NCBI GenBank assembly: GCA_027491255.1
Contig: JAIXWM010000155.1
Span: 1 to 64,000 of the forward strand
Reading direction: 5' to 3'
Length of the DNA: 64,000 bases
From: Rubrivivax sp.
Lineage (GTDB): Bacteria; Pseudomonadota; Gammaproteobacteria; Burkholderiales; Burkholderiaceae_C
In this document: positions 17,819-26,632 of the stretch, in pieces
Layout: each line of letters starts with the position of its first letter
Numbering within the stretch: position 1 is the first letter of the stretch
The notes under the pieces: generated by a model
What the model saw: only the letters and a program-made list of their open reading frames with translations
Databases searched by the model: none
What the model was told of the DNA's origin: nothing
Made by a program: the position numbers and the translations under genes

Positions 17819-18556
17819 ATGAACCCCGTGCCGCCTGCCCGCGTCGTCCACCTTATCGGCGGCCTGCACCATCCGGTCGAATCCACACAGGCCTTCTGGG
17901 CCGCGTTGTGGAGCCGGCTCGGCATCGAGGCCCACACCAGCGAGGATATCGACGAAGGCTGCCGCGTGCTTGCCAGCCGGCCGCATGACCTGCTCGTCGT
18001 CAGTGCCCTGCGCTGGCCGATGGACAACCATGAGCGCTACGCGCCGCACCGGGAACGCTGGGCTTACCGCATCAGTCCCGCCGCGCGTCAGGCGATCGAG
18101 GGTCACGTCGCATCTGGCGGCGCCTTGCTGGGCGTGCATGCCGCCTCGATCTGCTTTGGCGACTGGCCGGGTTGGAGCGCGCTGCTCGGCGGCCGGTGGG
18201 TGTGGGGCCGTTCGGGCCATCCGCCCCTGGGTCCGGTTCAGGCGCGCATCGACCGCAAGGACCACCCCGTGATGGCGGGCGTCGACGACTTCGAGACGGT
18301 CGACGAGGTCTATGGCGATCTCGACATCCAGCCCGATGTCGAGGTGCTCGCGCACGCCTGTGCCGCTGACGGCCGCTGGATGCCCGCCTGGTGGGTGCGC
18401 CAGCATGGTCCCGCGACCGTGTGCTATGGCGCGCTGGGGCACGACGAGCGCAGCCTGCGCACGCCTGCGCATGCCCGCGCTCTCGAGCAGGCGGTCGGCT
18501 GGCTCCTGGATGCCAAACACAGGGCAAGCCACGAAGAAATGAGGACGAAATCATGA
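17819..18556 (+). CDS. ThuA-like domain protein
   Basis: A 245-residue protein with the ThuA fold (class I glutamine-amidotransferase-like), first seen in trehalose/sugar-utilisation loci. Recognisable segments are GGALLGVHAAS, LLGGRWVWG, DHPVMAGVDDFE, DEVYGDLD and YGALGHDERS. The start is uncertain: ATG 17819, GTG 17813 and TTG 17807 (overlapping the SDR stop) are all in frame. It overlaps the next SDR by ATGA. ThuA-like proteins are poorly understood; some act with sugar-ketone dehydrogenases, which fits its place between two SDRs. Confidence 0.8.
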   Translation: MNPVPPARVVHLIGGLHHPVESTQAFWAALWSRLGIEAHTSEDIDEGCRVLASRPHDLLVVSALRWPMDNHERYAPHRERWAYRISPAARQAIEGHVASGGALLGVHAASICFGDWPGWSALLGGRWVWGRSGHPPLGPVQARIDRKDHPVMAGVDDFETVDEVYGDLDIQPDVEVLAHACAADGRWMPAWWVRQHGPATVCYGALGHDERSLRTPAHARALEQAVGWLLDAKHRASHEEMRTKS

Positions 18557-19314
18557 GACCCATCGAGGGCATGTCCCTGTTGATCACGGGCGGCGGCACC
18601 GGCATCGGGGCGGGTACCGCGCGCTACTTTGTCGAGCGGGGCGCGCGGGTCACGATCTGCGGCCGGCGGCAGGACCGTCTGGACGAGGTGGCGGGTCAAC
18701 TCGGCCCGGCCTGCCGGGCAGTGCAGGCGGACATCGCGCGTGACGAAGATCGCCGTCGCGTGGTCGATGCCGCCGTGGCGCACGGGGGAGGCCTCGATGC
18801 GCTCATCAACGGCGCAGCAAACATGGTGCGTGGTCCGATCACGGCCTTGTCGGAGGCCGAACTGCTCGACGTCTTCCACGTCAATGTGGTCGCGGCGATG
18901 CAACTCACCGGGCTGGCGGTGCCACACTTGAGCGCGCGTCGTGGGGCTGTCGTGTACTTCGGCTCGGTGCACACGCGGCGAGCCTACCCCGGTGCGTCCC
19001 CCTACGCCGCCACCAAGGGAGCCCTCGAGGCGATCACCAAGGTCGTTGCTGCCGAACTCGGGCCTCAGCAGATCCGCGTGAACTGTGTCGTTCCCGGCGC
19101 CGTGCCGACCGACCTGAACATCCGCGCCGGTCTGTTCACGCAGGATGAGCACGACCGCCGGATGCAGGCGATCGCGCCTTATCACGTGCTGGAGCGGGTA
19201 GGCACCCCCGAAGAAGTCGCCGAGTCGGTGGATTACTGCATCCGTGCCGAGTGGTTCACCGGGCAGGCTATCGTGATCGACGGCGGCCTGTCCCTCGGCA
19301 AGTCGCCCTTCTGA
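18553..19314 (+). CDS. Short-chain dehydrogenase/reductase (SDR)
   Basis: A 253-residue classical SDR coupled to the ThuA-like gene (ATGA at 18553). The cofactor site TGGGTGIG, the GRRQDR segment after beta-2 (Arg suggesting possible NADP preference), Ser in YFGSVHT, and YAATK are visible. It ends with IDGGLSLGKSPF. Together with the SDR at 17055 and the ThuA-like protein it may form a two-step oxidation or epimerisation unit. Confidence 0.9.
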   Translation: MRPIEGMSLLITGGGTGIGAGTARYFVERGARVTICGRRQDRLDEVAGQLGPACRAVQADIARDEDRRRVVDAAVAHGGGLDALINGAANMVRGPITALSEAELLDVFHVNVVAAMQLTGLAVPHLSARRGAVVYFGSVHTRRAYPGASPYAATKGALEAITKVVAAELGPQQIRVNCVVPGAVPTDLNIRAGLFTQDEHDRRMQAIAPYHVLERVGTPEEVAESVDYCIRAEWFTGQAIVIDGGLSLGKSPF

Positions 19315-19384
19315 AGCAAGGCTTTCCTCGCATGCAAGACATTGCCCTCAACGCAGCGCCTGCGCCAGACATCAAGGTCCTTCC

Positions 19385-19915
19385 ATGACGCACAGCACTC
19401 CCCAACAGCCCACCCCTGCAGGAGCGCCCGTGATCTCGGGCCCGGGCACCCGCCTGCTCGAGTACGTCTGTGCTTTCCTGCTCGCGGCGATGGTCGTGTT
19501 CCTTTTCATTCAGGTACTCGGTCGCTACGCGCTGCAGAACCCGCCGGAATGGACGGAGGAATTGGGGCGAACCGCCTTCGTCTACGCCACGTTCGTCGGC
19601 GCGGCACTCGCGGTGGCCAAGAACGCCCACATGCGCATCGACGCGGTAGTCAAGCTGCTGCCGGCTGCGGCACAGGCCTGGATGCAGGTCCTCATCCACT
19701 TGATCGCGATCACTTTTCTGATTTTCGTCGTCTACCAGAGCGCGATCCTGCTGCCCAGCCTCGCCTTCCAGCCGTTGACGTCCTTGCCCTTCCTGTCGAA
19801 GGCCTGGTTCTTCGCGGCCGTGCCGATCGGCTGCAGCCTGATGCTGGTGTACGAAGTGCTGCACCTGTGGATCTATTTGCGTTCGATGCGGCAGGGCCGT
19901 GCCGGTCGAGCTTGA
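19385..19915 (+). CDS. TRAP transporter small permease (DctQ family)
   Basis: A 176-residue protein with four predicted membrane helices and the DctQ-type ending. The sequence FQPLTSLPFLSKAW matches the usual region before helix 4. It lies 12 bp upstream of the large permease gene. It serves as the small membrane subunit of a Na+- or H+-driven TRAP carboxylate importer. Confidence 0.9.
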   Translation: MTHSTPQQPTPAGAPVISGPGTRLLEYVCAFLLAAMVVFLFIQVLGRYALQNPPEWTEELGRTAFVYATFVGAALAVAKNAHMRIDAVVKLLPAAAQAWMQVLIHLIAITFLIFVVYQSAILLPSLAFQPLTSLPFLSKAWFFAAVPIGCSLMLVYEVLHLWIYLRSMRQGRAGRA

Positions 19916-19927
19916 GGAGTTGACGAT

Positions 19928-21217
19928 ATGTTGGGACTCTTGTTCATCGGCTTCTTCATCCTGTTGGTCATCGGGCTGGACCTGTTCACCGCCATGGGCG
20001 GGGCCAGCCTGATCTACCTGCTGGCCACTCGCACCGGGGACATGCCGCTGCCTCTGACGCTGATCCCGCAACAGCTGGTGGGCGGCGTCGATTCCTTTCC
20101 GCTGCTGGCCGTGCCGATGTTCCTGCTCGCTGGCGAACTGATGACTCGAGGTGGAGTGACCACCCGCCTGGTCAACTTTGCGGGCGTGCTGGTGGGCCAC
20201 ATCCGTGGCGGGCTGGCTCAGGTGTCCATCGTCGCGAACGTGATCATGGCCGGCATGAGCGGCAGCGCAGTGGCTGATGCGGCTTCCACCGGCTCGGTGT
20301 TGATCCCCGGCATGGTCAAGCGGGGCTACAAGCCTGAGTACGCAGCGGCCGTCATCGCCGCAGCGGCCTGCATCGGGCCGATCATCCCGCCGAGCTTGAT
20401 GTTCGTCGTCCTGGGCTCGATGGTGAGTGTGTCTGTCGGGCAGCTTTTTGCTGCCGGGATCATTCCCGGGCTGCTGATGGGCTTGGCGATGATGATCGTC
20501 GTGTACCGGCAGGCCGGCAAACTCAACTTGCCGCTCGAGCCGCGGACGACCTTGCCTTCCTTCGTAAAGGCCAGCCGAGAGGCCACACTGGCCCTGGGCA
20601 TGCCGGTGATCGTCCTGGGCGCCATCCTCAGCGGATTCGCCACGCCGACGGAGGCATCGGTCATTGCGGTGGTCTACTCCTTCGTGCTCGGCGTCTTCAT
20701 CTACCGCGAGATCCGTTGGTCCGAACTGATCGAGATCTTCGCCACGGTGGCGATGACCTCGGCAGTCGTCATGGTGACGGTGGCTGCGGCGCAGCTGTTC
20801 GGCTGGATCACCACCGCCGAAGGCTTGGGCAAACTTCTGGGCAGCGCGCTCACCCAGTTCACGCGCGAGCCGTGGGTCTTCCTTCTCATCGTCAACATCG
20901 TGTTTCTGATCCTCGGCACGGTGATGGAGCCGATTCCGATCATGGTCCTGGCCGTGCCCATCCTGTACCCGGTGGCGGCCCAACTGGGTATCGACCCGGT
21001 GCACTTCGGCGTCGTGGTGGTCCTGAACCTCATGATCGGGTCCCTGACACCACCTGTAGGGGTCAACATCTTTGTCACCGCGGCGATGGCCCGGGTTCCG
21101 GTGATGCGCGTGGCCAAGGAGTGCATGGGTTTCATCTGGATCCTGATCCTCGTGTTGCTGCTGATCACCTACATCCCCAAGATCGTGCTGTGGATCCCGC
21201 AGATGCTCTTCCGCTGA
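19928..21217 (+). CDS. TRAP transporter large permease (DctM family)
   Basis: A 429-residue, highly hydrophobic protein with about 12 helices. GAGGAGT before the ATG at 19928 is a good ribosome binding site. Family motifs include MAGMSGSAVADAAST, ACIGPIIPPSLMF and GSLTPPVGVNIFV. It forms the transport channel with the preceding small subunit and the following binding protein, giving a complete three-gene TRAP system. Confidence 0.95.
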   Translation: MLGLLFIGFFILLVIGLDLFTAMGGASLIYLLATRTGDMPLPLTLIPQQLVGGVDSFPLLAVPMFLLAGELMTRGGVTTRLVNFAGVLVGHIRGGLAQVSIVANVIMAGMSGSAVADAASTGSVLIPGMVKRGYKPEYAAAVIAAAACIGPIIPPSLMFVVLGSMVSVSVGQLFAAGIIPGLLMGLAMMIVVYRQAGKLNLPLEPRTTLPSFVKASREATLALGMPVIVLGAILSGFATPTEASVIAVVYSFVLGVFIYREIRWSELIEIFATVAMTSAVVMVTVAAAQLFGWITTAEGLGKLLGSALTQFTREPWVFLLIVNIVFLILGTVMEPIPIMVLAVPILYPVAAQLGIDPVHFGVVVVLNLMIGSLTPPVGVNIFVTAAMARVPVMRVAKECMGFIWILILVLLLITYIPKIVLWIPQMLFR

Positions 21218-21323
21218 GCGTCGCAGCGCGATGATTCCCGCGCCGGCGCCCGAGCCTGGGTGCCGGCCTCACGCAGCCCAGCGGCTGCCCTTGTCGAAGT
21301 CCCTCAACCACACTGGAGACACC

Positions 21324-22334
21324 ATGTCGCATTCCTTCTCCTCCATGCTCAGAAGAGGCGTCCTGCAGACGCTCGGCCGCTGGGCGCTGCCGGCCCTGGC
21401 CGTGGCCGCGATGACACCTGCTGTGGCGCAGCAACAGCAGGACGTCAAGTTCCGCTTTGCCACCGTCCAGCAGCCTGGCATCTATCTCGACGGCATCACC
21501 AAGTTCGCCAAGCTCGTCGGCGAGCGCACGGGCGGCAAGGTCCAGATCGAAGTCTTCTGCTGCAGCCAGCTCGGTGGTGAGCGCCAGATCATGGACGGCG
21601 TCAAGCTGGGCACCGTGGGCATGGGGTCCATCGGCGCGACCGGTTCGGCCATCTACGACCTGCTGTTCATGCCCTTCATCTTCCGCGACCTCGACCACGC
21701 GCTGAAAGTGGTCAACGGGCCGGTCGGTGCCAAGTGGCAGGACGACTTCTTCAAGCAGACGGGCGTGCGGCAGATCGGCTACCTGATCAACGGCTCGCGC
21801 GTGTTCCTGACCAACAAGCGCATGCTCAACAGCCCGGCCGATGCCCGTGGCATGAAGATCCGCGCTCCGGAGATCCCGACCATCGTCGCCTCCTTGCGCG
21901 CGCTGGGAGCCAGCCCGGTGGTCATCGCCGCCCCTGAGCTCTACACCGCGCTGCAGCAGGGCACGGCCGACGGTTGGGAAGGTCCGCTCGCCTTCATGGC
22001 CGACAACAAGCACTGGGAAGTGGCCAAGAACTTGGCGCTGGTGGAGTGGGTGTTCAACATCACCAACACGATCATCAACAACGACATCTGGAACCGGATG
22101 ACCCCGGCCACGCAGACGATCATGCGCGACACCTGGCGCGAGGTGGCCGCCGAGATCACTCAGCGCGAGTGGGCCAAGCAGGCCGAGCTTGCCGATGTGT
22201 TCCGCAGGAATGGCGTGGCTGTCGCGCGTCCGCCGGTGGGCCCGTTCCAGGAAGCCACCAAGGACGTCTGGAAGCAGTTCGCTCCTCGGGTGTGGGGCGA
22301 GGGCGTCTACGAGCAGATCCAGGCCACGAGGTGA
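21324..22334 (+). CDS. TRAP transporter solute-binding protein (DctP family)
   Basis: A 336-residue periplasmic receptor. The ATG at 21324 follows CTGGAGAC; the longer frame from 21231 would bury the signal peptide. Twin arginines (LRRG) precede a hydrophobic segment ending near AVAQQQQ, so export could be Sec or Tat. FRFATVQQPG and the sequence around residue 160 (PADARGMKIRAP) are typical of DctP, the latter holding the conserved carboxylate-binding Arg. It ends just before a strong hairpin. Confidence 0.92.
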   Translation: MSHSFSSMLRRGVLQTLGRWALPALAVAAMTPAVAQQQQDVKFRFATVQQPGIYLDGITKFAKLVGERTGGKVQIEVFCCSQLGGERQIMDGVKLGTVGMGSIGATGSAIYDLLFMPFIFRDLDHALKVVNGPVGAKWQDDFFKQTGVRQIGYLINGSRVFLTNKRMLNSPADARGMKIRAPEIPTIVASLRALGASPVVIAAPELYTALQQGTADGWEGPLAFMADNKHWEVAKNLALVEWVFNITNTIINNDIWNRMTPATQTIMRDTWREVAAEITQREWAKQAELADVFRRNGVAVARPPVGPFQEATKDVWKQFAPRVWGEGVYEQIQATR

Positions 22335-22342
22335 CGCAGAGC

Positions 22343-22366
22343 GCGGCCGCCCACGAGGGTGGCCGC
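22343..22366. terminator. Strong hairpin between convergent TRAP and P450 genes
   Basis: A 10-bp stem (GCGGCCGCCC at 22343-22352 with GGGTGGCCGC at 22357-22366, one G-T pair) closes an ACGA tetraloop. It lies between two convergent genes and is followed by CTCTTC on the plus strand. The T-tract is weak but the stem is very stable, so it may end transcription from both sides. Confidence 0.6.
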
Positions 22367-22391
22367 CTCTTCAGCCGGGGCGGCGAGCGCG

Positions 22392-23600
22392 TCAGCCCCG
22401 GTCCAGCAGAAATGGATAGGTCAGCCAGTTGCGTCGGGTGTTCGACGTGTCCATTTCTGCCGGACGAGCCGGGTCCGGCCGGGCTCCGTGGTCGAGCAGG
22501 GCGCGGATCACCAGATACATGTTGCCGTACTCGGCCTCGGCGAGGTCGGTGTCTCGCTTGATCGGCGTCCCGGCCACGAGAATGCGCCCCAGGCAGGCGT
22601 GGGTCCCCAGTCCGAATGTGATGCCGTAGAGCCAGCCCTGCGGCGGGTCCGCCCGGTGCGGGTCGAAGCGTCCGGCGTCCGGCCCGAACATGGCCGGGTC
22701 CTGGTTGACTTTGAACATGTCGACGTGCAACTGGTCGACGTCCAGCGCCTCCTGTCGGCTCTTCACGTGCACCGGGCAGGTCAGGCGCCTGCTCAACTCC
22801 GGCGTGGGCGGATGCAGTCGCAGGCTTTCCCAGATGCAGCGCTGCAGGAACCAGGGCTCATTCATCAACAGCGCCTTGTCCTGGGGCTGCTCCTCGGGCC
22901 AGGTGAACACGTGGTGGAGGGCGTGGGTCAGCGCGTGCGTTGTCGACAGCGCGCCCACGAAGAGGAAGTAAGCCGTCTCCTTGAGCATCTTGTCGCGCGG
23001 CAGGTCGATCTTGTCCTCGTTGCGCATCAGGATGGTCAACAGGTCGCGCGGCAACTCTGATTCAGCCATCTCACCCCGGTCCACCGCGTCCAGCAGCGCC
23101 CGTCGGCGGCTTTCCGAGGGGCTGAAGAACGCGGCGTCGAACTCCACCAGCGTATCGACGATCTCCTGACGGATGGCGCCCTTGTCGCCCCCGGTCAACT
23201 GCCCGAGCGTCGCGGCCTTGCTGAAGGAGCGGATCATGCGCAGCAGGGTGGCCGTCTCCTGCGGGGTGCGCAGCGGCCGGTCGATGCCCGAGGCGTCGGC
23301 CGTCAGGTTCATCAGCACCCGGTAGCCGAAGTCGGACAGGTCACCGCCGCCTGCTTCGACAAAGGGGCGCAGCGTCTCCTGGATCGTCTGCGGAAAGATG
23401 TTGCGCTCGTAGTTTCGGAAGTAGTCCCGGCGAAACAACTTCTGCGCCAGGTGGCGGCGCTGCGCGTGCTCTTCGCCGAACAGGTTGACGAGGACGTCCT
23501 TCATCAGGATCGCGCCTTCATCGTACAAGGCCTGCCTCAGCGAGGCCTGGCGCAGGATCTCGTCGGCTTCCTTGTACCTGGTCACGACTTCGACGGACAT
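22392..23600 (-). CDS. Cytochrome P450, paralogue of the first
   Basis: A 402-residue P450 that aligns along its length with the one at 15808 (shared LRQALYDEGAIL, MNLTAD, GARPDP). GGAGGGG precedes the ATG. The heme motif FGLGTHACLG gives Cys336, and ESLR (258-261) is ExxR. The I-helix reads VGALST (215-220), with Leu218 where most P450s carry Asp/Glu, matching the Phe in its paralogue. It is the 3'-most gene of a minus-strand run with a VOC protein and an old-yellow-enzyme reductase, which may act on the same substrate. Redox partners are not in the window. Confidence 0.9.
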   Translation of the reverse strand: MSVEVVTRYKEADEILRQASLRQALYDEGAILMKDVLVNLFGEEHAQRRHLAQKLFRRDYFRNYERNIFPQTIQETLRPFVEAGGGDLSDFGYRVLMNLTADASGIDRPLRTPQETATLLRMIRSFSKAATLGQLTGGDKGAIRQEIVDTLVEFDAAFFSPSESRRRALLDAVDRGEMAESELPRDLLTILMRNEDKIDLPRDKMLKETAYFLFVGALSTTHALTHALHHVFTWPEEQPQDKALLMNEPWFLQRCIWESLRLHPPTPELSRRLTCPVHVKSRQEALDVDQLHVDMFKVNQDPAMFGPDAGRFDPHRADPPQGWLYGITFGLGTHACLGRILVAGTPIKRDTDLAEAEYGNMYLVIRALLDHGARPDPARPAEMDTSNTRRNWLTYPFLLDRG

Positions 23601-23722
23601 TCACCCCTCCGATACCGGGCCCCGCAGGGCCGTTCCCATTGAACCGCAGCCGGTGTTCCAGCCTGCTGGTTCGATCCTAAAGCCAAAGCGACTCACTGCA
23701 CCAGCGGCCGTGCGGATGCAAC

Positions 23723-24253
23723 TCATCGGCCCGCATCGACCTCGATGACGATCTGCCGGCCATCCCAGCGTGCCGCGGCAAGCGCCACCTCCTGGTACAC
23801 CGCGGACAGCCCTTCGGTGGGCAGGTAGACCTCGGTCATGTGGCCGATCAGGCTGCGCGTGTCGACATACGCGGCACCACGGCCGGACGATGTGCGCAGC
23901 TCCATCGCCACGGCGCATCCCAGTGTTTCGTAGTGGGCCAGCAGCGCCTGGTAGTCCGACGGCACGACCGCCACGTGGTGAAAGCCCTGCTGCCCCGGCG
24001 CGAACATGTCCCTGAAGGCCGAGGGCTCGGCGTCGTGCTGCTGGACCAGTTCGACCATGACCGGCCCGGCCTGCACGTAGGCCGCGGAGAAATCCAGGCG
24101 GGTCGGGCGGCCCCGGTAGCGGACCTCTGCAAGCTGAAGGTGCCTGCGGACGAAGAACGGGCCGATCCCGAATACGGCGTGCCAACGCGCGATCGCCGCG
24201 TCCAGGTCGTCGACGACGTAGGCGTTCTGGATGATGCGCTGCGCAGAGTGCAT
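23723..24253 (-). CDS. VOC-superfamily (glyoxalase/dioxygenase-fold) protein
   Basis: A 176-residue vicinal-oxygen-chelate protein with two beta-alpha-beta-beta-beta modules. It starts with IIQNAYVVDDLDAAIARWH, typical of glyoxalase-like members. Potential metal ligands are the His in QGFHHVAVV and the Glu in GHMTEVY. It is clearly homologous over its length to the VOC protein at 25967-26557. Its reaction (isomerase, epimerase or dioxygenase) cannot be told. It lies 19 bp downstream of the old-yellow-enzyme gene on the same strand. Confidence 0.85.
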   Translation of the reverse strand: MHSAQRIIQNAYVVDDLDAAIARWHAVFGIGPFFVRRHLQLAEVRYRGRPTRLDFSAAYVQAGPVMVELVQQHDAEPSAFRDMFAPGQQGFHHVAVVPSDYQALLAHYETLGCAVAMELRTSSGRGAAYVDTRSLIGHMTEVYLPTEGLSAVYQEVALAAARWDGRQIVIEVDAGR

Positions 24254-24272
24254 GCGGTCTCCTTGGGTCGCG

Positions 24273-25373
24273 CTAGACGAGCCTGTCCAGCACCGCCTTG
24301 TCGAAGGCCACGAGCTCGTCAGCGCGACCCTCGCGGACTCGCCTTGCCCAGTCCGGGTTGCTCAGCAGGGCGCGGCCGATGGCGACCAGGTCATACTGCC
24401 CGCTGCCCAGCCCTTGCTCGAGCAGGGCCAGGTGATCGCGTGCGACGGTGGCGTGCACCTTGCCTGTGGGCGCCTTGAAGTCCGTGCCCAGGGTCACCGA
24501 CCCCACGGTCATGGTGGGCCGTCCTGAAAGCACTCGCACCCAGGCTGCGAGGTTGCGCGGATCGCCCTCGAACTCCGGCTCCCAGAATCGGCGCGTGGAG
24601 CAGTGGAACAGGTCCACGCCGGCGCACGCGAGGCTCTGCACGATGATTTCGAGCTCCTGCGGTGTGCGGGCGATGCGCGCAGCGTAGTCCAGCTGCTTCC
24701 ACTGGGAGATGCGAAACGAGACCGGAAAGTCGGCGCCGGCCTCGGCCTTGATGGCGGCCACCAGCTCGCAGGCAAAGCGCACCCGGTGGATCAATGCGCC
24801 GCCGTAACGGTCCTCGCGCAGGTTGGTGGACGCCCAGAGGAACTGGTCGGGCAGGTAGCCGTGCGCGCCGTGGATCTCCACGCCATCGAACCCGATGTCC
24901 CGCGCCGAGCGCGCTGCCCGGGCGAAGGCGGCCAGCGTGCTGTCGATCTGTGCCGTGGTCATCGCCTGGCCGAACGGGCGCCCGGGAGCCGCGAGTCCGG
25001 ACGGGCTCAGGCGAGCCTGCCCGGCCGCGAGGCTGTCGCGCATGCCGATCATCGACGGCGAGAAGGCACCGACGTGCCAGAGTTGCGGAAAGATCGCGGA
25101 GCCATGTCGGTGTACCGCTTCCACCACCCGGCGCCATCCTTCCAGCGCATCGTCACCGTGGAATCGGGGCACGGTGCTGCCGAAACTGCCCGCCGCGTCG
25201 GGTGGCGTTCCTTCGGTGATGATGAGCCCGACGTCCCCTTCGGCGCGCCGGGCGTAGTACGCCGCCATGTCCTCGGTCGGCACGCCGTCACGGGCGGCTT
25301 CGCGTGTCATGGGGGCCATCACGACCCGGTTGCGGAGGGTCAGAGACCCGAGCTTCAAGGGCGAGAACAGCAT
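24273..25373 (-). CDS. NADH:flavin oxidoreductase, old yellow enzyme family
   Basis: A 366-residue FMN-binding TIM-barrel reductase. LFSPLKLGSLTLRNRVVMAPM at the N-terminus (the first 20 residues suffice to recognise it), FPQLWHVGAFSP (flavin and substrate region), IHGAHGYLPDQFL and the DRYGG box are present. YGGSxxNR, the usual form, reads YGGALIHR here. Such enzymes reduce C=C bonds in enones, dienoyl-CoAs or nitro compounds using NAD(P)H. It is the first gene of the minus-strand run ending in the P450, and is divergent from the SnoaL-like gene at 25486. Confidence 0.9.
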   Translation of the reverse strand: MLFSPLKLGSLTLRNRVVMAPMTREAARDGVPTEDMAAYYARRAEGDVGLIITEGTPPDAAGSFGSTVPRFHGDDALEGWRRVVEAVHRHGSAIFPQLWHVGAFSPSMIGMRDSLAAGQARLSPSGLAAPGRPFGQAMTTAQIDSTLAAFARAARSARDIGFDGVEIHGAHGYLPDQFLWASTNLREDRYGGALIHRVRFACELVAAIKAEAGADFPVSFRISQWKQLDYAARIARTPQELEIIVQSLACAGVDLFHCSTRRFWEPEFEGDPRNLAAWVRVLSGRPTMTVGSVTLGTDFKAPTGKVHATVARDHLALLEQGLGSGQYDLVAIGRALLSNPDWARRVREGRADELVAFDKAVLDRLV

Positions 25374-25485
25374 CTCAGCCTGCCACTGGGGGCGTCAATG
25401 GGGAGGGTGGACGCCGGCGCGGTCGCAGGGCAGGTGCGCTGTGCGGCGTGGAGGGTACGATCGTGCCGCCAACCAACGCCTCGAC

Positions 25486-25995
25486 ATGCCGATGTCCGAA
25501 CAGGAAACCGAGCTGCGCGCCCTGCTGCAGGAGCGCAGGATCATGAAGACCCTCGCCCGCTATTGCGTCTGTCTCGACGAATACGACATCGAGGGCGTGA
25601 TGGCCTGCTTCACGACGGACGCCACGGCCGACTACGGCCCGGGCCGCGGCGGCCTGGTGCGGGGGCGTGAAGCCATCGCCGCGCGCATCGCGCGCGGGCA
25701 GGCCGCGTTCAGGCGCACCCATCACCAACTCGGCCAGGTGGCGATCACCCTGCGCCGGCAGACGGCCCTGGCGACGACCTATGTCACGGCCTGGCACGAG
25801 CGCGACGACGGCGTGCAGGAGGTGCTGTGCCTGCGCTACGTCGACCGCCTGCGCCTGGTCGAGGGTGCTTGGTTGATTGCGCAAAGGCAAGTCCAGGTGT
25901 CTTTCGCGGACGGCTTTCCAGGCACGCGTTGGCGCTGGGTGCGGCGGCGCCGCACGGCCCAGCGGCTCAGCTCGCCCCGTCAAGCTCGATCTTGA
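25486..25995 (+). CDS. SnoaL/NTF2-like protein
   Basis: A 169-residue protein with the SnoaL-like cone fold pattern: an N-terminal helical part (LLQERRIMKTLARYCVCLDE), DATADYGPG, RTHHQLGQ and the ending beta strands. Such proteins act as polyketide cyclases, dehydratases, isomerases or small subunits of ring-hydroxylating oxygenases. The start is ATG 25486 or 25492. The C-terminus is Arg-rich, and the last 29 bp overlap the end of the convergent VOC gene. It is the only plus-strand gene in this block. Confidence 0.75.
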   Translation: MPMSEQETELRALLQERRIMKTLARYCVCLDEYDIEGVMACFTTDATADYGPGRGGLVRGREAIAARIARGQAAFRRTHHQLGQVAITLRRQTALATTYVTAWHERDDGVQEVLCLRYVDRLRLVEGAWLIAQRQVQVSFADGFPGTRWRWVRRRRTAQRLSSPRQARS

Positions 25996-26557
25996 GCGTA
26001 CGCCCATCCCAGCGCGCGGCCTCGTCGGCCACCCGCCGGTACAGCCCGAGCACACCGTCGCTGACGGGGTAGATCTCCACCATGTGACCCATCATGGGGC
26101 GCGTGTCGACGAACGAGGCGCCGCGCCCGCTGCGGGTACGCAGCTCGGTGGCCACCGGATAGCCCATGGCGACGAAGCGGTCCACGGTTGCGCGGTAGTC
26201 CTCGGGCATGATCGCCACGTGGTGCAGGCCTTCGGCGCCCGGGGGGAACGCGTCGCGAAAAGCCGAGGGCGAGTCGTCATGCTGGCAGATGAACTCGATC
26301 TGCACCGGACCGGCCTGCACGAAGGCGGCGGAGATGTCGAGCTTCGTCGGCGTTCCGCGGTACCAGACCTCGTGCATCTGGATGTGCCTGCGCACGATGA
26401 ACGGGCCCGTGCCCCACAGCGCGTGCCAGCGGTCGATCGCGCGGTCGATGTCGGCAACGACGTAGGCGTTCTGGATGATGCCCTGGCCATGCGGCGAGGG
26501 CATGAAGGGCGCCGACAGGGCGAACGCGCTCGTGACGGGAGTGTTCTCGGTTGCCAT
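25967..26557 (-). CDS. VOC-superfamily protein, paralogue of the one at 23723
   Basis: A 196-residue VOC-fold protein. The ATG at 26557 has AAAGGATCG upstream; the longer frame from 26617 is less likely. It shares IIQNAYVV, RWHA, GPF-VRRH, QAGPV, PSAFRD, SGRGA and the C-terminal AARWDGR with the VOC protein at 23723, so the two are duplicates that diverged. Likely metal-binding residues lie in GLHHVAIMP and GHMVEIY. It overlaps the convergent SnoaL-like gene by 29 bp. Confidence 0.85.
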   Translation of the reverse strand: MATENTPVTSAFALSAPFMPSPHGQGIIQNAYVVADIDRAIDRWHALWGTGPFIVRRHIQMHEVWYRGTPTKLDISAAFVQAGPVQIEFICQHDDSPSAFRDAFPPGAEGLHHVAIMPEDYRATVDRFVAMGYPVATELRTRSGRGASFVDTRPMMGHMVEIYPVSDGVLGLYRRVADEAARWDGRTLKIELDGAS

Positions 26558-26632
26558 GGGTTCGATCCTTTGGGGGAGCGTGGATGGTGAACGGGGCAGG
26601 GTCGTGCGTGCGATCACGCGACCCCTGAGTGC

